Below, piece by piece: positions 58,689 to 64,000 of a stretch of DNA of 64,000 bases (positions are counted from its first letter, which is position 1; the number at the start of each line of letters is the position of its first letter). Origin of the DNA: Nemertoderma westbladi. Taxonomy: Eukaryota > Xenacoelomorpha > Nemertodermatida > Nemertodermatidae. Below the pieces are notes generated by a model. That model saw only the letters and a program-made list of their open reading frames with translations. It was not told where the DNA came from and ran no database searches. The stretch lies in contig JAUCBJ010007554.1 of the NCBI GenBank assembly GCA_032718475.1, positions 62,001-126,000 of the forward strand, read 5' to 3'. A program made the position numbers and the translations under genes.

Positions 58689-59965
58689 AAGCTTCTGTGG
58701 GATATAACTGGCCCCTTTGCTTCGCAATCCAGTTTCCCCCCAGGCGCTGGAATACTCTAAAAAGGTTCTCTAACTGTATATATATTCCCCTCGCCCGCAA
58801 GGTACCGTTATAGGTGTTTTAACGGACATAAAAGTCATTCTGCTATATACGTGTTTTGGCGGACATGGTAAGGCAAAAAACCTGCAATGCACCAAATACC
58901 TTTCACAGCTTAGCCGTGATGATTCATATTACGACATCTAACAGCTGGTTGCTGACATGGAAACAGCCATTGGACGCATGGTTCTTTGTTTGGCTTAAGC
59001 CAATCAGAGCGATTTTTTCTGTCGACGTGTAGCTTTTCGGCCGATCATACTGAGAGTGTTCAGTCTTACTGTTTTTACTTGATACTTTGTGTTATTGCTA
59101 TCTAGGCCAGGAACAACGGCTCTAGAGTCAATTCGTTTCAGACTTTAGAAGAAACATTAGTAGGCTTAAGATTATAGAGCGTATAACTGTTATCGGTCCA
59201 TATCAGTACATTGTCATATCATATCTTAACCTACCGTCTTAATAGTTTGCTGTTGTTTGGTTGAATATTATTTGGAGAACATTTATAAAGAACCCAAATT
59301 TCCCAATTATCTTGATACACTACAGGTTAGAGAGACGGGTTATATATAGCGATTGCGACTTATATTATTGTGGTTTGTAGTGAATTTAATGCTATTTGAT
59401 AAGCACTACATGAATCCGTTGCTGTTATCTTTATATATGATAAAATTCATTGACGGTCGGCAAATTAGTGAGCAGTATTGTGTGTTACCGGTAGTGTGCA
59501 TGATTGTGACTGATAACTAAGCATTTCCTAAAGAATGCGCCTCATACGTGAATCATAAGCCTTACCGACTTGCCGTTGTGATTAGTATAAGTCATATCTC
59601 TGTTTACCTAGATAGAGCGCCACGTCCTAAAGGAACTGTTAATATTTCCCGAAAGTAAATAATATTAGTCAGAAATTAATTATTAACGATCAATCGAATA
59701 ATACAGTACAGTAAGCTTACACTGCAATAATAATCTAAGCCCTCAGAATCCAGCCCCCCGGGTATATCCAGCGGGTGAATGGACGCGCACTAGGCTGGCT
59801 TCTGCTAATGTTGTGTTTATTGGTATTAAATATTTGTCATCTTCTAAAGTCTATTTATAAACCAAAAGACATATAAATTTTGGCAGGTTAAACTGCTAAA
59901 GGTCTTCAAAAGCGCGTACAATAACAGTTATTGACTTTATTGCAGTAAGCAATAAAGTTGAAAGT
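58689..59965. other. Single-copy sequence upstream of the gag-like ORF
   Basis: No ORF or repeat. A 14-nt palindrome TTGGCTTAAGCCAA (about 58991-59004) overlaps CCAATCAGAGCG, a CCAAT-box-like sequence, followed about 60 nt later by TTCAGTCTTA, which could be an initiator. This might be the promoter of the transcript that carries the downstream ORF, or part of an LTR; neither is shown. Confidence 0.4.
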
Positions 59966-59967
59966 AC

Positions 59968-60115
59968 CGGTCGACCGGTAAACCTGAACCGGTACTTCTG
60001 TAGGTCAGTAGGCCCAACTGCCAGAACCGGTACTGCTGTAGGTCCGTAGGTCCAACTGCCAGAACCGGTACTTCTGTAGGTCCGTAGGCCCAACTGTCCT
60101 AACCGGTACTTCCAG
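59968..60115. repeat. 38-bp tandem repeat x3.3
   Basis: AACCGGTACTTCTGTAGGTC plus CGTAGGCCCAACTGCCAG, three copies plus a partial. Contains the ACCGGT motif common throughout the non-array parts of this window. Confidence 0.85.
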
Positions 60116-60284
60116 TATAAGTACATTAGTATTATTCGATTTTGATTATTGTATACCGGTAGGTCTTAGTATTTAATCAGGGACTGCAGCCCTGGTTTTT
60201 TATTGAGATTTTACTTATTTCTGTCGGTTTTATTTACATGTAAGTTAATATTGAGCTGAAGACGTGTAAGTCTGCTCAGATTGT

Positions 60285-60860
60285 TCAGATAATTGTAGGC
60301 CGGACTGTTGTTAGATTGTTGTTGAGTTTGGAGAGATTACGGCGTGTGTAGAGTTTGTCCGATAGAGTGCCAGTTAGTAAGTTGGGGCAGCCATAGCTGT
60401 AAGGTCAATCCCCTCTTAAAGAATAAGTCGTACTACCGTGTTAGAACGCATACTAACTAACAATTTTGGAATCTGCACATACTGTAGTTTATTTAGGCTT
60501 GACAGTATTCTGCCAGCGCTTTGGCCTGTGTTTGTTTGTGTGGTCTGTTCAGGTACCGTAATAGTTATTACTCAGATATTTTGTAGGCTGGATTGTTGTC
60601 TAGCTATTATTAGGTCTGAAGAGATTGCTGCTTGTGTAGAGTTTGTCTGATAAAGTGCCAGTTAGTAAGTTGGGGCAGCCATAGCTGTAAGGTCAATCCC
60701 CTCTTAAAGAATAAGTCGTACTACCGTGTTAGAACGCATACTAACTAACCGTTTTGGAATCTGCACATACAGTAGTTTATTTAGGCTTGGTGGTAGTCTG
60801 CCAGCGTTTGGTTTGTATTTTGTTTGAGTATTCTGTACGGGTAGCGTAATATTTATTATT
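60285..60860. repeat. 288-bp tandem duplication
   Basis: Two copies offset by 288 bp. The central 130 bp (from GTGCCAGTTAGTAAGTTGGG to TTAGAACGCATACTAACTAA) is almost identical, and the edges are diverged. It lies about 1.3 kb upstream of the gag-like ORF and could belong to its leader or LTR. Confidence 0.9.
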
Positions 60861-61800
60861 CAGAGTTTATGCGATTATTCGCAACATTCATGTCCCCAAG
60901 TTTATTCCTACAGTAATTGTGCTTGTTACACATACCGTTATAGTTAAATTAACCCCGGTACTACACGGGCTGCTTGGCGTAGGACAAGACTGGTGACTTT
61001 GTGCTTCGGTCACTCCAGCAGATGCCGTGGTTCTTTTAACTGTTCAAGTATATTTAACTACTGATTATTTGTTGTACCAGTACTTGTACCTAATTTAGGG
61101 TTTAGTGTACAGTGCTTTCCGAAGTAATTAGTGTGTAGGCAGTATATTTGTGTTGTAAAGTGGTTAATAGGCACGCTGGATCTGGTAGTCCGCGGTAATT
61201 AACTTCTAGGTAGGAACACTCCGTGATACATAACGTAGTACCTATAGCGATACGGTTATAGGTCGTCAGGCGGTGGTATTTTCCTATCTGGACAACGCAG
61301 TGTATTTACTACTACTTATTATTTTCAAATACCGTAGTACCCTGTCCGTTGTAATAACCAGAAATCTAACCCTTTGTTAGACTGGTTTGTAGACTTCCTG
61401 TAAAATTACCCTAAAAATTCGTACGTAATATTTTGTTGTGTTTAATTAGAGATTTAATCTCACCCGTATCGTAAGTAATTTGTAGTATTAAGTAACTTAG
61501 GTAAATTAGAATTATCTGTTTTAGTGTCCCATAAATAGCACTTCACTGAGAGCGCACAGCTTCTGTGTAGTGACCCCCCAGAAATAATAACATTTATTTC
61601 AAATATTGACAAAACCCTTTTAAACGGGTATATATATATTATAAATCAACTCAAACGATTTATAAATAGTAGGCCTGCCATACAACAACTAGGTCTCAAA
61701 ATCAGTTGGACTACTGCTTAAATAACGGTAACAAAGTAAGTTAAAGTAACCAAGTAACCCTAAAATATTCAGAAATTCAATTATTCTAAAAATAATTGAC
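60861..61800. other. Single-copy leader region
   Basis: No ORF. A TAGTGACCCCCC sequence at about 61568 resembles a tRNA primer-binding site of LTR retrotransposons (TGGTGACCCC-like), but the match is loose and no LTR boundary is evident. Confidence 0.35.
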
Positions 61801-62050
61801 ATACCGGTATTTACCATAGGCTTATTATATTTATTTCTATAAATTTGAGCTGAAATCATACCGGTATTCTGTAATTAATTCTAGTTCATAATTATACTTA
61901 TATATACTATAAGTGTAAGCTGCATACCGGTATTCACGATAGGCCTATTATATATTTATATATATTTGTGCTAAAATTATATACCGGTACTCTGTGACAA
62001 ATCTAGTCTGTAATAATACTTATATATATACTATAAGCATACCGGTATTC
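61801..62050. repeat. ~120-bp tandem duplication, ~2 copies
   Basis: ATACCGGTAT recurs at 61801, 61924 and 62039, and between the first two intervals the order CATAGGC.TATTATAT, ACCGGTA.TCTGT, CTTATATATACTATAAG is shared. Moderately diverged, AT-rich; immediately upstream of the gag-like ORF. Confidence 0.7.
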
Positions 62051-62185
62051 TAATATATTATATATATATCACGCTACACTGAGTAGCAGTATCGGTAATT
62101 AATTGTTAGGCTAACAGTGATACTGAATTACTAGACTTACTTTAACTGTATTTATAGCCGTAGGCATTCAACTGTGTAAACAAAC

Positions 62186-63595
62186 ATGTCAGACGCAACC
62201 CAATCACTGTCAGATAGTCTCTTAGAAAGTGTTAGAATGAGTATTAGACTTAGACAGCGTATTAAAAGGATCTGTGACCAAGATCAAAGTATAGAACATC
62301 CCAGATCCAAGTCTAAGTCACCTACTATTGTAAAAAAGGCCATCCCTACAGTAGTAGTGTCAGACCCTAGGCTAGTAGAACAACGTAGGTCTATCATCGG
62401 CACTCGGGCCCAAGTCAAGCGGGATCAAGAAGCAGCTGTCAAACCGCAGCAACATCCTAGCCAAGAACCTAGTTCTCAGCGGCCCGATAGCTCCAGTAGT
62501 TCGGATACTGCTGAGCGGACACCCGAAAGCGGAGCGAAGATGGCGGATACGGTTTATGATGAGCGGCCAACCTATGAAGAATCAGTCGACGCCACTTCTT
62601 CTCAAGTGGAAAGCGAAGTGGAAAGCGAATTAACAGCAGCAGAGAAGCCGCGAACTAGAGACGCCATTGACATCTATCTGTCAGACTATCAGCGATTCAT
62701 AGGAGACGAAGAGTTGAGGAGACGACTGTCTGGACTTCGCCCTAATAGTGAAGGAACCAAGCTTGTGTTGGACGCAATCGATGCGGAAATGTTAGCTGCG
62801 AACCAAGCTAAATTTGATGAACGACTCCGCCTCGTTAGAGTCCAAGAAGAACAAATAAAGAAAAAACAGATAGAGGAACGAGGGGCAGCAGCAATAGCAG
62901 CGGCAATGGCAGAAGTAGAAGCAGAAAGAAAGGCAGCGGAAGTAGAAGCAAAAAGAAAGGCAGCGGTAGCAGAAGCAGAAAGAAAGGCGGCAGCGGCAAT
63001 GGCAAAGGCAGTGGCAGAAGCAGAACGGAGAGCGTCTGAGGAGACTACCCAACTGGAGTTGGAAAATCTGCAAGAGACGCAAGACTACATAAATAAACAG
63101 CTAACTGCTAGTCGAATGCAGATGATGAGACGATCTACTCCAAAACGCCAGGGATACACATCATCGGAGGAAAGCGAAACCACCGATCCTGAAGGCGGAG
63201 GAAATAGATCTCGTCTAAGCAGGCGTAGAAAAACATCTCACCGTCATAAACTGCCTGATTTGCCCCCAGCTGTCAGAAGACAACTAGCTAGCACAGACTT
63301 AGGTAGTACAGAACCCACAGACCAAATTATTAAGGTCAAAAGACTCCCTACCATAGTTGATGAGCCTGAAATAATTAGGCCTGTCGTTCCCAAAGTCACT
63401 CCTGTGCTAGAGACCCCTGTACTTCCAGAGCTTAACTCTAAGTTCCCTTTACACAGTACTACCCTGCCTGTACCCGGTAGAACAGTCCATGAGAATATCC
63501 CTGTCCTGGAAGCTGAGAGAGAAATCAAAGATTTGTCTCCCGTCGTCCCAGCGTCAGCCCGCTACAATGTTGGCGACTCCCGCTTCGGCGGTTGA
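62186..63595 (+). CDS. Coiled-coil, gag-like protein of unknown family (469 aa)
   Basis: Intact ORF from ATG 62186 (MSDATQSLSDSLLESVR) to TGA 63593-63595. Visible parts: a basic N terminus; a low-complexity Ser/Pro/Glu region (residues ~90-150); a short conserved-looking block IDIYLSDYQRFIGDEELRRR; a long charged helix (~205-300) rich in Glu/Arg/Ala/Lys with internally repeated AERKAA units, very likely a coiled coil; a Ser/Arg-rich basic stretch (~315-345); and a Pro-rich C terminus. The long repeat-bearing leader and an overlapping second frame suggest the gag of an LTR or similar retrotransposon, perhaps BEL/Pao-like, but no zinc knuckle, protease or RT is in view. A host gene is possible. 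Confidence 0.6.
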   Translation: MSDATQSLSDSLLESVRMSIRLRQRIKRICDQDQSIEHPRSKSKSPTIVKKAIPTVVVSDPRLVEQRRSIIGTRAQVKRDQEAAVKPQQHPSQEPSSQRPDSSSSSDTAERTPESGAKMADTVYDERPTYEESVDATSSQVESEVESELTAAEKPRTRDAIDIYLSDYQRFIGDEELRRRLSGLRPNSEGTKLVLDAIDAEMLAANQAKFDERLRLVRVQEEQIKKKQIEERGAAAIAAAMAEVEAERKAAEVEAKRKAAVAEAERKAAAAMAKAVAEAERRASEETTQLELENLQETQDYINKQLTASRMQMMRRSTPKRQGYTSSEESETTDPEGGGNRSRLSRRRKTSHRHKLPDLPPAVRRQLASTDLGSTEPTDQIIKVKRLPTIVDEPEIIRPVVPKVTPVLETPVLPELNSKFPLHSTTLPVPGRTVHENIPVLEAEREIKDLSPVVPASARYNVGDSRFGG

Positions 63596-64000
63596 GTGGG
63601 TAGAGGAGGGACGGCGGGGGATGAATCTCCTGCTCGGACAGATGCAGGAGACTGTCCACCAACTTAAGGGAACAGTAAGGGAAGGTAGGGCCGAATTGCA
63701 AGAAGTGCAGCAAAGTATCGCGCTAGAACGCGACAAGTTAGTCAACATACCAAAGGGCATACCCATACCCCCTGTAACATTGTGTCAGCCTGTTAGGTCT
63801 GAAGTATTACATGCGCAAGGTGTGGAGCCTACACGCATCTATACTGCTAGTGAAGTAGAAACTCCTATAGCAAACCCTATTAAGGGTGATTATAGACCTG
63901 TTATTAATGATATTCCCTATAGACCTGATAATGATCCGAGAAATTTATATACCGATAATTCGATATTAAATAACACGATGGCCCAAGAAAGCTTTACGCG
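63567..64000 (+). CDS. Second open frame, overlaps the gag-like ORF by 29 nt, truncated by window edge
   Basis: From ATG 63567 (MLATPASAVEWVEEGRRGMN) the frame is open to the last base, at least 144 codons. It is +1 relative to the preceding ORF. The N-terminal part (LLLGQMQETVHQLKGTV, ELQEVQQSIALERDKL) again looks like coiled coil, followed by a Pro/Ile-rich segment and an Asn/Asp/Tyr-rich segment. Either it is a downstream retroelement ORF reached by frameshifting or reinitiation, or the two frames were once one gag broken by a frameshift. No catalytic motif is reached before the window ends. Confidence 0.55.
   Translation, partial: MLATPASAVEWVEEGRRGMNLLLGQMQETVHQLKGTVREGRAELQEVQQSIALERDKLVNIPKGIPIPPVTLCQPVRSEVLHAQGVEPTRIYTASEVETPIANPIKGDYRPVINDIPYRPDNDPRNLYTDNSILNNTMAQESFT

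Noticed and set aside
54169-58800. Many ORFs rich in Cys/Leu/Ser/Val on plus and Arg/Asp/Thr/Gln on minus
   Set aside because: By-products of the 12-bp tandem repeat; composition follows the repeat in every frame.
59896-60650. Short ORFs over the 38-bp and 288-bp repeats
   Set aside because: They follow the repeats and show no protein similarity.
61560-61590. Primer-binding site and LTR boundary
   Set aside because: The TGACCCCCC match is short, and without the 3' LTR in the window the boundary cannot be verified.
1-64000. tRNA or rRNA genes
   Set aside because: I looked for cloverleaf-like A/B boxes and rRNA core motifs by eye and found none I could support; a covariance-model search would be needed to exclude them.

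Overview
The window comes from an animal nuclear genome, most likely a marine invertebrate. The evidence is a spliced gene for the ER chaperone GRP94/endoplasmin (hsp90b1) with metazoan GT-AG introns and a secretory signal peptide, a gene for Integrator subunit 4 (INTS4), CR1/L2-like non-LTR retrotransposons, P-superfamily DNA transposons with THAP domains, and no bacterial features. The phylum cannot be fixed from the sequence.

Layout. 1-905: 61-bp minisatellite running off the left edge. 2125-15093 (minus strand): first seven coding exons of hsp90b1, from signal peptide to the start of the middle domain; the C-terminal half lies beyond the left edge. Its introns are filled with tandem arrays: 38 bp x ~158 (6 kb), 55 bp x ~8, ~43 bp x ~27 and 21 bp x 5. 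15094-17165: unassigned 5' flank. 17166-20084: 37-bp minisatellite beginning about 150 bp after the INTS4 stop. 20237-22996 (minus): complete intronless INTS4, GC-rich within AT-rich surroundings. 24745-29382: a CR1-like LINE broken by a second LINE and by a 981-bp terminal-inverted-repeat element. 29383-31033: a foldback element with its own nested inverted-repeat element. 31099-37512: a THAP/P-like transposon containing a second P-like element flanked by a perfect 8-bp target duplication. 37848-52588: a 14.7-kb array of a 24-bp unit. 52848-53530: another foldback element. 54155-58688: a 12-bp pyrimidine-rich array interrupted by a LINE fragment. 58690-62185: non-coding sequence with 288-bp and ~123-bp tandem duplications. 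62186-64000: a coiled-coil, gag-like ORF followed by a second overlapping open frame running off the right edge.

Close to half of the window is tandem repeat. The two host genes act in unrelated processes (ER protein folding; processing of snRNA and other nascent RNAs) and share only strand and neighbourhood. The most distinctive signal is the ~43-bp array in hsp90b1 intron 4. Its unit carries the end of the preceding exon together with the 5' splice site, so one genuine splice donor is followed by about 26 copies of itself, roughly ten of them exact over 13 nt. Other strong signals are a 14.7-kb array with all three minus-strand frames open, an ORF with two consecutive reverse-transcriptase catalytic boxes from two different LINEs, higher-order duplications inside the arrays, and several layers of nested transposons.
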